Source: Ahaetulla prasina (lineage: Eukaryota; Chordata; Lepidosauria; Squamata; Colubridae). From it: a stretch of 64,000 nucleotides of DNA. The notes below the pieces were generated by a model that did no database searches, was not told the origin of the DNA, and saw only the letters and a program-made list of their open reading frames with translations. This document shows, piece by piece, positions 34,591 through 46,953 of this stretch; position 1 is the first letter of the stretch; each line of letters begins with the position of its first letter. Location of the stretch: positions 15,207,901 to 15,271,900 of the forward strand of contig NC_080542.1 of the NCBI RefSeq assembly GCF_028640845.1, read 5' to 3'. A program made the translations under genes and the position numbers.

Positions 34591-35507
34591 ATTAATATGG
34601 AAATTAAGGCACTTTGATCATGTCTTCTGATGATGATTGCTAGTTGGTGTTCATGGATGCACTCTACTAGTCTTCTGACTTTTGTTCTAGACAGGGCCTG
34701 TTACACTATATGTTGTATATACTATATGTTGCATTTCTACTCTGGGACTGCTGGGTCTTTTGCTTTACTTTGGAGGCTTTGGGGGGCTTTAACTGGCTTA
34801 TAAGATACAGTAAAGCCACCTGGTTTGCATTTTGCTATGTATTATTTTCTTTTGTAAGTAATTGTAAGTTGTGTTAGTGATTTGTTTTATGAAATTTACA
34901 TTGACAAGTAGATAATATTATGGAAATGTCAAAACTGCTGAAAGACTTCAATCCCTAATCCTAGAAATACTTACACATATATCCCCTTTTTATTTTCTCA
35001 ATTCTGTTTTAGACGTTTACCTATTGCCAAAAGATTTATCATCAGTTTTCCAAATACATCTTTTTCTCTCTTTTCTTATGTCTTTGGGTTATCAAGTTTT
35101 TTTTATGGTTGTAAAAAATGGCAAAAACCAGGCTCGAATTTTATTTCTCATTTAATAATAACAATAACAGAGTTGGAAGGGACCTTGGAGGTCTTCCCCT
35201 GCCCAGGCAGGAAACCCTACACCATTTCAGACAAATGGTTATCCAACATTTCTCCTTCTTTCCCTTCATTTTTTCAATAGCTTTTATCTTCTGGTTTTCC
35301 TATGGGTCTCTCTTTTCTATGACAAACGTAAATAATTATTATAGCAGCTACATTACATTTCTCTATTTCTCACAAAATATCCCCCAATCTGATGTGTAAA
35401 GAAACCATTTGATAAGGACTACATTCCATATTTTATTCCTGCACACTTGTTTTCAATCAATTCTACAAGATGGACAGCAATCTCTTAAGGAGAAAATTTC
35501 TATCTAT

Positions 35508-35775
35508 CCTTGAGTGGCGCAGTCTGCTAAACAGTCTGTTATTAACAACAGCTGCCTGCAATTATTGCAGGTTCAAGTCCCACCAGGCCCAAGATTAACT
35601 CAGCCTTCCATCCTTTATAAGGTAGGTAAAATGAGGACCCAGATTGTTGGGGGCAATAAGTTGACTTTGTATATATTATACAAATAGGATGAAGACTATT
35701 GCTTAACATAGTGTAAGCTGCCCTGAGTCTTCGGAGAAGGGCAGGGTATAAATGTAAATAAAAAAAAATTAAAAA
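35508..35775 (+). repeat. tRNA-derived SINE, unit 1 only
   Basis: Same family as 5866-6125, with B-box-like GGTTCAAGTCC and an A-rich tail. It sits about 40 bp downstream of the gene C last exon. The unit 2 counterpart (about 58210) is empty, so the insertion postdates the duplication. Confidence 0.82.
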
Positions 35776-35812
35776 AAAATTGGAGACTTTATAGCATACT
35801 GGATCTGATGAG

Positions 35813-36713
35813 TCAGTTTTGTTTCTTTACCAACTGTTCCTTTCTGTTCAGATTAGGTCTCAGAACAATAATGTAGCATTTTGGGGCAAAAATGCAGCAC
35901 AGTAATCCAGTTGCAGAAGCCAAAATAGAGAAGATCTCCACAGCTACCATGTACTTCCCCTTGCTGCTGAGATAGGTGGGAACAAATGATATCCAGACAC
36001 TGCAAAAGACCAACATGCTGAAGGTGATAAATTTGGCTTCATTGAAACTGTCAGGTAGCTTCCTAGCAAAGAAAGCCACTGTAAAACTGATAGTAGTCAA
36101 AAACCCCATAAAACCAAGGACAGTATAAAACATGAAGGCTGAATCTTCATTACATTCTAGGACAATTTCTTCGGCCATGGAATATATGTCTGAATCTGGG
36201 AATGGGGGAGAAATTCCCAACCATATACTACTGATGGTGACTTGCACTAGGGAGCAAGAAAGAACAATAACATTGGCCAGCCTTTTCTCCACCCATTTCC
36301 TCATTTTGGAGCCTGGCTTGGTGGCCATGAAAGCAAGAACCACTATGATTGTTTTGGCCAATATACAAGAAAGGGCTACAGAGAAGATGATACCAAAAGT
36401 AGTGTGTTGCATGAGACACTTTACTTGGTCAGGTTCCCCAATGAAATCATAGTGCAAAGGAAGGAGAACAGGAGAGCAATGAGAAGAATGTAGGTGAGGT
36501 TTCTACTGTTGGCTTTGACAATGGGAGTGTCTCGGTGTTTAATGAAGATATGCAGCACCAAAGCTGAGATGAAAGAAAAGAAAAAAGCAGGAGTTGTCAG
36601 GCTCATTCCCAGAGTTTCCTCATAAGACAAAAATGTGATGTGTTTTGTAATGCAAAGATTGTGCGGTTCGTTCGTATATTCATATTCTGAACATGGGAAA
36701 CAGTCATCAGCAT
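35813..36713 (-). pseudogene. VMN2R: Gene C exon 6 (7TM) with 1-bp deletion in TM2
   Basis: It starts [19 protein letters not shown] after a TTTTTCAG acceptor. At about 36445 one base is missing relative to gene A, shifting the frame inside [15 protein letters not shown]. The second frame then runs open to the stop at 35813 with [18 protein letters not shown] and ends QN beyond the gene A stop. Confidence 0.9.
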
Positions 36714-36804
36714 CTGAAAAAGAAATTATAGCACTCATATTTATAAATGTTTTGATCAAATGGGAGGAAAGATGACTAATGAAACTTTCTAAGATACGTG
36801 TTTT

Positions 36805-37515
36805 CCAACTCAGTAAGCTCAAACTGCCCAAGGAGCTGCTGATTCAGTTCTACAGAGGAATTATTGAGTCTGTCATTTGCACCTCTATAACTATCTGGTT
36901 CGGTTCTGCAACCCAACAAGAAAGACACAGACTTCAGAGGATCATTAGAACTGCAGAAAAAATAATTGCTACCAACCTGCCTTCCATTGAGGACCTGTAT
37001 ACTGCACAAATCAAGAAGAGGGACGTGAAAATATTTACAGATCCCTCACATCCTGGACACAAACTGTTTCAACTCCTACCCTCAAAACGACGCTATAGAG
37101 CACTGCACACCAGAACAACTAGACACAAGAACAGTTTTTTCCCAAAGGCCATCACTCTGCTAAACAAATAAAACTGAGTCCTTCGGGAGATAGGGCGGTA
37201 TACAAATTTGAATAAATAAATAATAAATAAATAAATAAATTCCATCAACGCTGTCAAACTATTTACTAAATCTGCACTACTATTAATCTTCTCATCGTTC
37301 CCATCACCAATCTCTTTCCACTTATGATTGTATAACTGTAACTTTGTTGCTGGCAATCATTATGATTTATATTGATATATTGATCATCAATTGTGTTGTA
37401 AATGTTGTACCTTGATGAACGTATCTTTTCTTTTATGTACACTGAGAGCATATGCACCAAGACAAATTCCTTGTGTGTCCAATCACACTTGGCCAATAAA
37501 AATTCTATTCTATTT
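36805..37515 (+). mobile_element. CR1/L3-type LINE 3' end with nested L2 tail
   Basis: 5'-truncated copy of the 26490-28493 family ([20 protein letters not shown] to [11 protein letters not shown]), with only two ATTCT units. A 66-bp L2 3' tail with GAGTCCTTCGGGAGATAGGG is nested at about 37177-37242, right after the stop codon. Confidence 0.85.
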
Positions 37516-38280
37516 TAAAACTGACCTGACCATAGACATTTTGATGCTTCAGCATTGCCATACTGGAGATGAGGGATAAGGAGGAGGGGGGAAAGAGATA
37601 GCTGGTGTTTTATAGCCAAAATAAAATACTTTCCATGGGAACCAAGGACATTCTAACACCTGGACACAGAGAGGAGAAGCAAAACATTATAGGCGACCGG
37701 ACAGCACCTTGATTGGACCATGTGACTGATTGTTTGGGGAAGAGGAAAATCGTTTACTTTTAATTAGGTGAAAACTGCAGGAACCTTCATAGTTGGTTTT
37801 CACCAGAACTGAGCCAATATGATATTTTCAATAAAGCTGTTCTTTGAGGAATCTACTTGCCTCATAAGTTTATTTCAGTAGTGAGGTTCAAATCCCGGTG
37901 CTACCGGTTCCCTATTGCTAGTGCGTGGGCGCATGTGTTTGCTTCAGGAGCGTGTGGCACTTCTGTGTATGCGCAGAAGCTTCTGCATTTGTGCAAAGTG
38001 TTTTTGATGATGTCTGGGTGGCTGGAAGGAGCTTCCCGCCACCATTGCTACCGGTTCCACTAAACTAGAACGAACCAGTTGAAATCCCCCACCCCGATTT
38101 GTTTGCTATGGGTGTATTATTTGGAACTCTAACATCTATATTCACATATACTAAACAAATTGAACCATCCCAGGTCACCCTCCCACAATCATTTATTCCT
38201 TCAGTTTTAACATAAATTAACCACTCAGAGAATATTGTATGTTCAAAGATAGAACACTTGAAGAAATATGTGTAACTAAT
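37516..38280. other. Gene C intron remnant where exon 5 should be
   Basis: No NCD3G exon is present. 37867-38092 resembles a GC-rich hAT-like MITE (CAGTAGTGAGGTTCAAATC near the start, GTTGAAATCCCCCACCCC at the end). From about 38100 the sequence aligns with gene A near 25170. Confidence 0.5.
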
Positions 38281-38659
38281 GAATTACCATTTGAATAGCA
38301 TGGCATCCATTCAAGGTCCAAAGAGCCTTTTCTGGCATCACTCCCACCCTTTGGAACATTGTTCTCCTTGAGAGAAAATCCACTTGCACTCTTTTAGTCC
38401 TGTAAAGGGTATCAAAACCTCATTCTGCTGATTGACCTGGAGCCCCAGTGGGGGTGTTCCATGGTTAGTAGACTGGGAAGAAGATGCTGTCTCTGCCCTT
38501 TTGTATACTGATTATCTAATTTTGGTTAATTTTTAACTTTTAGTCTTTTGTATATTTGCTTTTATGATGTTGTCAGTCACCCAGAGTAGCCTGGCAATGA
38601 GATGAGTGGCATGTAAATTTAATAAATAAATAGATTTGATCAACACACAGACAAAATTG

Positions 38660-38745
38660 GAAATTAGTGCAGAATATTGTTGAATATGGTGGGCCAGATA
38701 ATATTCTCCACAGAAATATATCAGTGCAATTTTAAACGTTGATAC
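38660..38745 (-). pseudogene. VMN2R: Possible degenerate V2R exon 4 end
   Basis: The minus strand reads VENIIWPTIFNN, resembling [12 protein letters not shown] at the end of exon 4, without a proper donor. It is inside a 1.35-kb block (38281-39633) that gene A lacks between matching flanks. Confidence 0.35.
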
Positions 38746-39404
38746 AGATCCCCATATTTTGTTGAAGCTATCACTGAGTAAGAGGTTAGATAACCATATT
38801 CTTTTCAGTATATGCTTTTTTATACTGTAATAAAATGCCTACAGTTTTTAATATAATGTTAAACATTGAAGAATGTTTTTTTAAAAAAATGATATATTTT
38901 CATCTTTTCTGAAAGTATTTATAATTTTTTTTAAGACTCAGAAAAATCAGGTGGATGAGGAAAATGGCTGCATTCTCTTGACAATCATCTATTCACCTAA
39001 CAAATTCAGTTCAAGTCAGTTTTTATATTGGGTTTTTAATTTATTATTTTTCAGCTCTTTTTCCCCCTACAAAATTAAGCTAGAATGGTTTCATAAACGC
39101 AAAACAAAAACAAAACCCAGGATGCAAACACAAGTTGAGTTAATTTATGCTTTACTGCTGCCTTTGTAGAGAAATACAGGCCTTTTATCTATGTACTGCA
39201 TTTTTAAAAAATGATGCAAACATGTTCAATATTTTTAACTCTGGGGATTAATCATAACTCTTTCAACTACTTTAGCATCTATTTTTCTCACATGGAGATT
39301 CAGTGAACACAAATCTTAGCATTGATGGAGTATTAGGGAGATGGTAGGGAAATGGAGATCCTCTTGTACCCAGCACTCCTTATAACTGAATTTACTGCAT
39401 CATC

Positions 39405-39638
39405 ATCTTCATTTAACAACCCCATCATCCCTTGTGGGGTGGAGTCTGGGCAACTGAATGGAGTGTTAGCAGTGTGTTTACTGGCTGGATGCCCTTCCTG
39501 ATGCTAATATAGAGAGTTGTTCAGCAGATATATTCTCATTGTGTCCATAGAGAGAAATATCTGCTTCTACCTAGGATTGAACTCACAGCCTCCTGATTAT
39601 GAGGTAAGAGCCACTGTACTACTCCTAACTGCATACAC
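39405..39638 (-). repeat. Sauria-SINE-like tRNA SINE
   Basis: Read on the minus strand it has a tRNA-like head with GTGAGTTCAATCC and a 3' end GGGCATCCAGCCAGTAAAC..CAGACTCCACCCCACAAGGG, resembling the BovB-related tail of Sauria SINEs. Confidence 0.6.
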
Positions 39639-39829
39639 TGCATGATGCTAATTAAATGAAGCTGACTTCGTAATAGGGGTGTTTGGTGTCTGGGAAGTAA
39701 AACTGTTAATATACTTATATCTGTTCCACAGGGGATGTCGCAGATTGCAATTTTTAGGAAGCTGAATGTTACTAAAGTGTGCCACTTTACATAGTGTTGT
39801 TATTTGAGGCCCTGCTTCTAAAACTCCAA

Positions 39830-40828
39830 CATTCCTCTGTGACCATACTATAAGTAATTGTGTTCTCTTCACCGATGATGTTAAACTATTGAACACTACC
39901 AACAATGCGGCTACCCTTCAAAAAGACCTTGACTTTGTGTCAGAATGGTCAAAAAATTGGCAACTCCAAATCTCAATCAGCAAATGCTTTGTCTTACACA
40001 TTGGAAAAAAGAATCAGAACACTGAATACAAGCTTGATGGACATTACCTTGTAGATGACCCTCATCCCATCAAAGACCTTGGAGTTTTCATATCAAACGA
40101 TCTAAGTGCCAAAGCCCACTGCAACTACATTGCCAAAAAGGCTTTAAGAGTTGTAAACTTAATCTTGCGTAGCTTCTTCTCAAGAAAGATTACACTACTA
40201 ACCAGAGCATACAAATCATTTGCTAGACCAACTCTCGAATATAGCTTGCCTGTCTGGAACCCACACTTCATTTCGGACTTTAATACAATTGAGCGTGTCC
40301 AGAAATATTTTAGAAGAAGAATTCTCCACTCCTCTGATCACAACTAAATACCTTATGCCACCAGACTTGAAATCCTGGATTTAGAAAATTTAGAACTCCG
40401 CTGCCTTCGGCATGACCTGAATATAACTCATAAAATCATCTGCTACAATGTCCTTCCTGTTGAAGACTACTTCAGCTTCAATCGCAACAATATACAAGCA
40501 TAAAATAGATTTAAACTTAATGTGAACCGCTCCAATCTTGATTGTAGAAAATATGACTTCAGTAACACAGTTGTTAATGCCTGGAATGCACTACCTGATT
40601 CTGTGGTCTCTTCCCAAAATCCCCAAAGCTTTAACCAAAGACTATATACTATTGACCTCACCCCATTCCTAAGAGGTCTGTAAGGAACGTGCATAAGAGC
40701 ACCAGCATGCCTACCGTTCCTGTCTTAATGTTCCCTTAGATTGTATCCAATTCGTATAGTTATTTCATGCTTATACTTATATATACTGTTGTGTTTGACA
40801 AATAAATAAATAAAAATAAATAAATAAT
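39830..40828 (+). mobile_element. CR1-superfamily LINE 3' half, unit 2 only
   Basis: 5'-truncated copy with FTDDVKLLNT at the catalytic motif, the C-terminal RT region and an (AATA)n tail. The stop at 40347 and others break it. Gene A has an empty site at about 25490. Confidence 0.82.
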
Positions 40829-41078
40829 TTCCCAGAAATCATGTAAACTCTGGGACAGAGTTTTTCCTTATATTTTGTAAATCCCCCTTTATAGAAATGT
40901 CTCTCTTCTAATCAAGGCAAATGTTTTGCATTGGTTTTTTTATTTTAGGTTAATCATGTTCATGAGTCACTTTGAGAAAAGAATTGTATGCCTGTAATTC
41001 CTGAAAGAACTTTCTGAACATTGAAGCAGTAAGTAAAAATCAAGTAAATTATTCACCATGGTTTGATGCCAAAACTAC

Positions 41079-41306
41079 CTGATTAAACATGCTGGGCCAT
41101 GTTATATCCTCTGCAGAAATAGTAAGAAGATTTTCAGAGGGAGCCACCGGAGTTATCTTTCCAATTTTGATTCGACAAAATGATTGGTTGTGGAAGGTGA
41201 CCCAGTTGATAACATCAAATCCAGTTGCTAGCTCTCCTCTTTCATCAAGGGAAACCATTTCTCCAGCACTGTTGTTAAATGAAACAGCTTTCAGATACCA
41301 ATGAAA
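41079..41306 (-). pseudogene. VMN2R: Gene C exon 4
   Basis: 228 bp, open, normal splice sites (GTAG acceptor, CAG/GTAGTT donor). It reads [20 protein letters not shown] and [11 protein letters not shown]. The exon is intact but belongs to a dead gene. Confidence 0.88.
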
Positions 41307-42342
41307 CTACATGGAAATCATCAAAAGAGATTTATAACAATTGGAAGTAATGAGCAAGTATGAATTTAGGATCTTTCATAAATTAGATGTTATTCTTTTA
41401 AGACAAACCAATCAGCAAATATAATATGAGGAATATTTATTGTTATGGGGTATGATAACAGAAACTTGAATACCTGGACTTCCAGTCTGGCTCCGCTTCC
41501 TTGAAAGCAGTCTTGTTTAGACTGCTAACTCCATAGTCTGTAGAGATGTCAGGACATCGTAAATCAAATGTCTGACAGCTTGTAAATCTCTTCCCTTGGG
41601 CAAAGAAGGAGAGATGAGCATTCAGGCTGAAGTTGAGGCACCCAAAAAAGCCACAAAAATGTTTCTGGAGGTTTGAGGGGAGTGCTTCTTCCATAGCCTG
41701 AAAAGCTTCAGACTGGGAGAGGCATCTACCTTCTGGCAGGAAAAAACATAGCGTCCAGTCTCCATGGCAGAAATTGATTTATGATCAATTGTAACGTGGA
41801 CGGAGCAGAAACTGGAGTTCTAGCATTTGTTTGTAAGAAGACTCCAAGCCCCTGAGCATATATTTGTTGTGAAAATAGGAGAGAAGAAAGCAAATGGCAT
41901 TTTGTGGAATGTGTGTATTGGAAACGAAAGTTAAGGAAATGCTTATTAACAGCTAGTGTGGAACTAGAAAATATACAGGAAGACACTGACTAAATGGAAG
42001 AAATGAGAATTTTATGATTTATATTTTTTCTTCTTCTTTGGGATTATAGTGATTTAGAAGAAAAGCTTTTTGAATTTTTCTTTTTTAACCTCTTTTTGTC
42101 CGTTATTAGGCTATATTTTAAAAAGCGGCTTTTAAGCAAATAGTACCAAAAGTCACTAAAAACTTTGAAATTTCTTCAGTTCAGATTCAAAAATTAAAAG
42201 AAGAAATTAAAAAGGAATTAAGAAATTCTTTACAGGAGTTTTTGGAGATTCATTTTTTAGAAATAGATCAAAGATTTGATGAAATAGAGAAAGAGATGTT
42301 GGATTTTAAGGAAGTGGTGGAAGAGTAGAAGAGGGAGATGAA

Positions 42343-43104
42343 ATGGTAAAGGATGCAATTGCGCAAATATTAAGCCCTTGTATTCAGATGGAAGATAATC
42401 TTGAAGAAATTAATAAAGCTAATTTAGAGTTGCAAAGGAAAATAGAGGAAATTCAAAAGAATCAAAATAATTGGAACTTAGATAATAAGATGGAAGATAT
42501 ACAGGCAAAGGTAGATAGGGCAGATGAAGAAAGAGTAACATTACAATATAGATTAATGGAATATGCTATAAGGGTGAGGGGGTTGAGGCAAAGTAGGAAG
42601 GAAAATTTAAAAGAGATTTTTACGCAAGCCTTTGTTCAGATAAAGGGTGTGGAGCCAGAAGACTTTGAGATTAATATTGAAAGACTTTATCATGTTAATT
42701 CTTGGTGGGCAAGACAAAATAGATTACCGAGGGATGTGGTTATTTATTTTACAACTAAAAAGATTAGGTATGAAATTTTGCAAGCCTTTTATAAAAATAA
42801 ATTTCAAATATTGGGACAAGATATAAAAATGATGAAGGAAATTCCTCCTAAAATGTTAAGAAAGAGAAGAGAATTTGCTTTTTTAGTGGATGAGTTTAAG
42901 AAACATCCAATATATTTTAGATGGGAAGTTCCAATGGGTTTGTCAGTGAATTTTAGAGGTAGAAAGTATTTTCTTAATTCAGTTATGAAAGCAAGACATT
43001 TCTATATTAATGTTTTAAAGAGTGGGAATCTTTTGTTGTTAGATGCTAAGTTAACTGGTTTGGAAATGATGGAAAATAGAATAGGAGAGGGGAGAAATGT
43101 TTAA
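42343..43104 (+). pseudogene. L1 ORF1 protein, C-terminal two thirds open
   Basis: The 253-codon open part contains the end of the coiled coil (LQRKIEEIQKNQNNWNLDN), the RRM-like domain (LYHVNSWWARQNRLPRDVVI, FYKNKFQILGQDIKMMKEI) and the C-terminal domain (FLVDEFKKHPIYFRWEVPM, RGRKYFLNSV). The N-terminal part from about 42130 is interrupted by a stop near 42328 and a shift. No ORF2 follows. Confidence 0.82.
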
Positions 43105-43738
43105 GATGTGAATATGATGATTATGGTTAATTTTTGGAATTGATTTGTTTAGGATATAAATTATAGGATTTTTGTTATTTGCTATTTGTATGGTATAAAC
43201 CTATGGGATGATATTATTTAATTGTGAAGGATGGAAAGTAAAATTTATGAATTTAGATAAGGTTGTGGATGTAATGATTTTAACTGTTTACTGTTATATT
43301 GTGGATGTAACTTAAATGATTATTTGTTTTAATTGACACGTTTATAGACAGTAAAAGTTATGAAGTTAAGTTGGAAATATTGTATTTGAGAGATTTTATT
43401 CATAATGATATTTGATTGATGGAGTAGTATTGGAAGATCGGACATTAAATGTTATGACAATTGAAGAAATATATAAGTGATGAGAATTTGAATTCGAGAA
43501 GCTGGATTGTAATCTGAGAAATGGATTTATGAAATTTGAAGGAATATACAAGTGGGGGGGGAATTGAATTTGAGAAGATGGACTAATTTTTAAAATGGAC
43601 TGTAAGAAGAAGTAATATGTGAAGTTGGTACGGTTTCTTTTCTTTTTTCTTTTTTCTTATTCTTTCTTATCTCTTTATTTTTATTGTGAGGGGATTTAGA
43701 GTTTTAAATTTTTGAGGGTGAGAGTTTATGTATATTTT

Positions 43739-45395
43739 GTATAGTTTATTTATTTATTTATTTATTTTGTCACAACAATATATGTAACTATCATACAGAA
43801 AGGTTATATAGTATATAAAGGTATAGAAGAAAAGAAAAACAATAGGACAGGAACGGTAGGCACGTTTGTGCACTTATGCACGCCCCTTATGGTCCTCTTA
43901 GGAATGGGGTGAGGTCAATAGTAGAAAGTTTTTGGTTAAAGCTTTTAGGATTATGAGAAGAGACCACAGAGTCAGGTAAAGTATTCCAAGCACTGATGAT
44001 TCTGTTACAGAAGTCATATTTTCTGCAATCTAGATTAAAGCGGTTGACATTAAGTTTAAATCTATTGGTTGCTCTTGTATTATTGCAATTAAAGCTGAAG
44101 TAGTCTTTGACAGGAAGGACAATACAATAGATGATTCTATGAGTTAAACTTAGGTCTTGTCTAAGGCGATGGAGTTCCAAGTTTTCCAAGCCCAGGATTT
44201 CAAGTCTAGTGGGATAAGGTATTTTGTTGTTTACAGAGGAATGGAGAACTCTTCTTGTAAAATATTTCTGGACACGTTCAATTGTATTGATGTCAGAGAT
44301 ATGGTGAGGGTTCCAAACAGGTGAGCTGTATTCTAGAATTGGTCTAGCAAATGTTTTATATGCTCTGGTTAGTAGTGTAGTGTTTTTGGAAAAGAAGCTA
44401 CACAAGATTAGGTTTACAACTCTTAGAGCCTTTTTTGCTATGTATTTGCAGTGGGCTTTGGCACTTAGATCATTTGACATGAAAACTCCAAGGTCTTTAA
44501 CGGGATGGGGGTCATCTGTAAGGTAATGTCCATCAAGCAAGTACTTAGTGTTTGGGTTCTTTTTTCCTATATGTAAGACTGAGCATTTGCTGGTTGAGAT
44601 TTGGAGTTGCCAAGTTTTAGACCAAGCGGTTAGATGATCAAGGTCTTTTTGAATGATAGATGTATTATCAGTGGTGTTAAATAGTTTGACATCATCAGCA
44701 AAGAGAACACAATTACTTGAGATATGGTCACAAAGATCATTAATGTATAGTATGAAGAGTGTTGGTCCAAGGACGCTGCCTTGAGGAATGCCACTCTTGA
44801 CAGGAACAGGATTTGATAGAGCATTGCCAATTTTGACCACTTGTTGTCTGTTAGACAGAAAAGCAGATATCCATTTGTGAAGGGGTCCTGAAATGCCGTA
44901 GGATTTTAGTTTTAGGAGAAGTTTATCGTGTACTACTGAGTCAAAAGCTTTGCAGAAGTCTATGTAGATTGCATCTATTGTTTTGCCTTGATCAAGATTT
45001 GTAGTCCATATGTTTTTACAGTGTAAGTTGCATGATAATTTTTTCCTGAAACCAAATTGTTTATTGGAGAGTAGGTTGTTTGCTTCTAAGTGTGAGGTAA
45101 TGTATTGGTTGATGATTGATTCCATGACTTTGCAGGTGACGCAGCATAGAGAGATTGGTCTGTAATTTTCGACTAAGCTGGGGTCTCCTTTTTTGAAGAT
45201 GGGGATGACTGTGGCCAGTGACCACAGTTTGGGAAGGGAACTGGTAGTGAAAGCTTTATCAAAGATTATGCTTAGGGGTTCTGCTATATTAGTGGAAAGT
45301 TTTTTTAAGAAGTAGGCACATAGTCCATTGGGTCCAATAGATAGCGATGGTTTTATGTTATGAAGAGCTTTTCCAACATTTTCTTCTGTATTTTG
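43739..45395 (-). mobile_element. CR1-superfamily LINE nested in the L1 derivative
   Basis: A reverse-oriented LINE with a 412-codon open frame (45125-43887): KQFGFRKKLSCNLHCKNIWT, IDAIYIDFCKAFDSVVHDKL, SGIPQGSVLGPTLFILYIND, the catalytic [24 protein letters not shown] and the end TPFLRGP. The 3' end GACAGGAACGGT..(TTTA)n is at 43739-43870. The 5' end extends a little upstream of the frame to about 45395 and lacks endonuclease. Confidence 0.85.
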
Positions 45396-46242
45396 GGGTT
45401 GTGTGATTGTTGGTCATAATACCCGGTATTTGCTCTGGGAAGTCTGGGGGGAGGAAGGGGGAGGAGGGGGGGAAAGGGGGAGAAATGATACATGGATTGG
45501 TTATTAATGTACAGTAATGATTGAAGATATGAAATTAACATTTAAAATGATATTGGGGCTGCCCGACTGCCATTTCAGAAAGAAAAGGAGAGAGGAGTAG
45601 AAGGAGGGAAGAAAGTAGATAGAAAGAGTTGAGAAGGAGGAGGGGAATAAGAAGGTTAGATAGGGTGGAAGAAGGGAGAAGTGGAGAAGGAGGAGAGGAA
45701 GTAGTAAAGTGAAGCAGATGAAGGATGGGAAAGTAATAGAGGGTAGAGGGAGGTTGTGAAGAAAGGAAGTGGCAGTCGGGCAGGCCTGTATCAGTAATAA
45801 ATAAAAATAATGATTAATGATGAATAATAGTTTGTACATACATATGATGTTGGAAAATGGAAATAAAAATTTAATTAAAAAAAAGAAAGAAAGAAACTTG
45901 AATACCTGCAGGAATTTCCTTCTAAGGCAGGATTAGTCTCTATCACACTCTCTCTTCTTTCCCAGGACTAAATTGGCATTTACTTTCTCTTAACAGTCCT
46001 TCTAATGACTTTTGCATCCTTTCTAAAAAGCATTTAGGTATTTAGAATTCCTTTAGTATTCCCATGCATGTTGGAAGTAATATTATAATCTATCTCAGTT
46101 GGACCAAAGATGTTGACTCTTAATGGCACCCAGGTTACTGCTGTTGCTCACAACCTCTGGTGTACTAAAATATTGTGAGCATTTGATCTATAAAGAGCCA
46201 ACAAAAAATTGTTTTGGTCTACCTATTGATCACAGTTCAATG

Positions 46243-46334
46243 CCTTCCTTCCTTCCTTCCTTCCTTCCTTCCTTCCTTCCTTCCTTCCTTCCTTCCTTCC
46301 TTCCTTCCTTCCTTCCATCCATCCATCCATCCAT
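46243..46334. repeat. (CTTC)n / (ATCC)n microsatellite
   Basis: Unit 2 counterpart of the 28570-28672 tract. Confidence 0.97.
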
Positions 46335-46953
46335 AATCTTCTCCTCACTGTGGAATCAAAATTCAGAACCCAAACAAATAATCAAAGATAATTACAGTAT
46401 TCATTATTAACTTTGGAGACAGAAAAACTTCCACCCATGGAGGGAACTTCTGCAGAGCTTATATTTCAAAAAGGAGGGCAAAATGTTGTATGCATATCTT
46501 TTCATAAGTAATTATATAATAGATCTCAAGTTATTTCAAGCTCTCCTGTTAATTAAAGAAAACAATGGTCTTACTTAGAAGAAGCATTTGAATCATAAGA
46601 TTCAGAGGTTCCTAGTGGAATGTTTTAATAGAACTATCACAAACCACTGTGGGATACAAGGACACATTCCTTATATCCTATTAAACAGACTCATTCATTT
46701 GGAAACTGATTTACCCCACACTCCTTCTAAAATTTCTCTTAAATTAACATTTGACATTGCATCCTTTTCATTGTGCATTGCTGCACCCTGTGTTTAGTGT
46801 TATCCAGAATTACTATTTGAAGTTCTGACATATCACTTATGAGTTAGTTCAGCTTCAGAATGCTCTTATTAGCTACACAACCCCAAAATACTAGCTGAAC
46901 ATTTATATTTCTGGCGTTATATAAAGGGGTATTTTCATTCATGTCGTTTTTAC

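Larger units (their letters stand above)
32844..35812. other. Spacer between gene A and gene C, unit 1 copy
   Basis: About 3 kb of upstream sequence that aligns with unit 2 at 49546-50109 plus 55594-58232. It holds a GA-rich microsatellite (33625-33710), an LTR-like block (34262-34590), a CR1 fragment (35155-35255, reverse) and a SINE. No gene. Any V2R promoter should lie just above 32843, but I recognise no element with confidence. Confidence 0.7.
41460..45908 (+). mobile_element. ORF1-only L1-derived element (HAL1-like), copy 2, 17-bp target duplication
   Basis: Inserted between copies of AGAAACTTGAATACCTG (41460-41476 and 45892-45908). Gene A keeps the single, uninterrupted target at about 26132-26147. 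The element runs from its 5'UTR (GGCTCCGCTT, then AGCTTGTAAATCTCTTCCCT as in copy 1) through ORF1 (about 42130-43104) to an AT-rich non-coding part shared with copy 1 and an AATAAA plus A-rich end. ORF2 is absent. A minus-strand LINE (43739-45395) is nested in the 3' part. The GGGAGG-rich stretch at 45440-45480 has its counterpart in copy 1 at 8600-8640. Confidence 0.85.
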
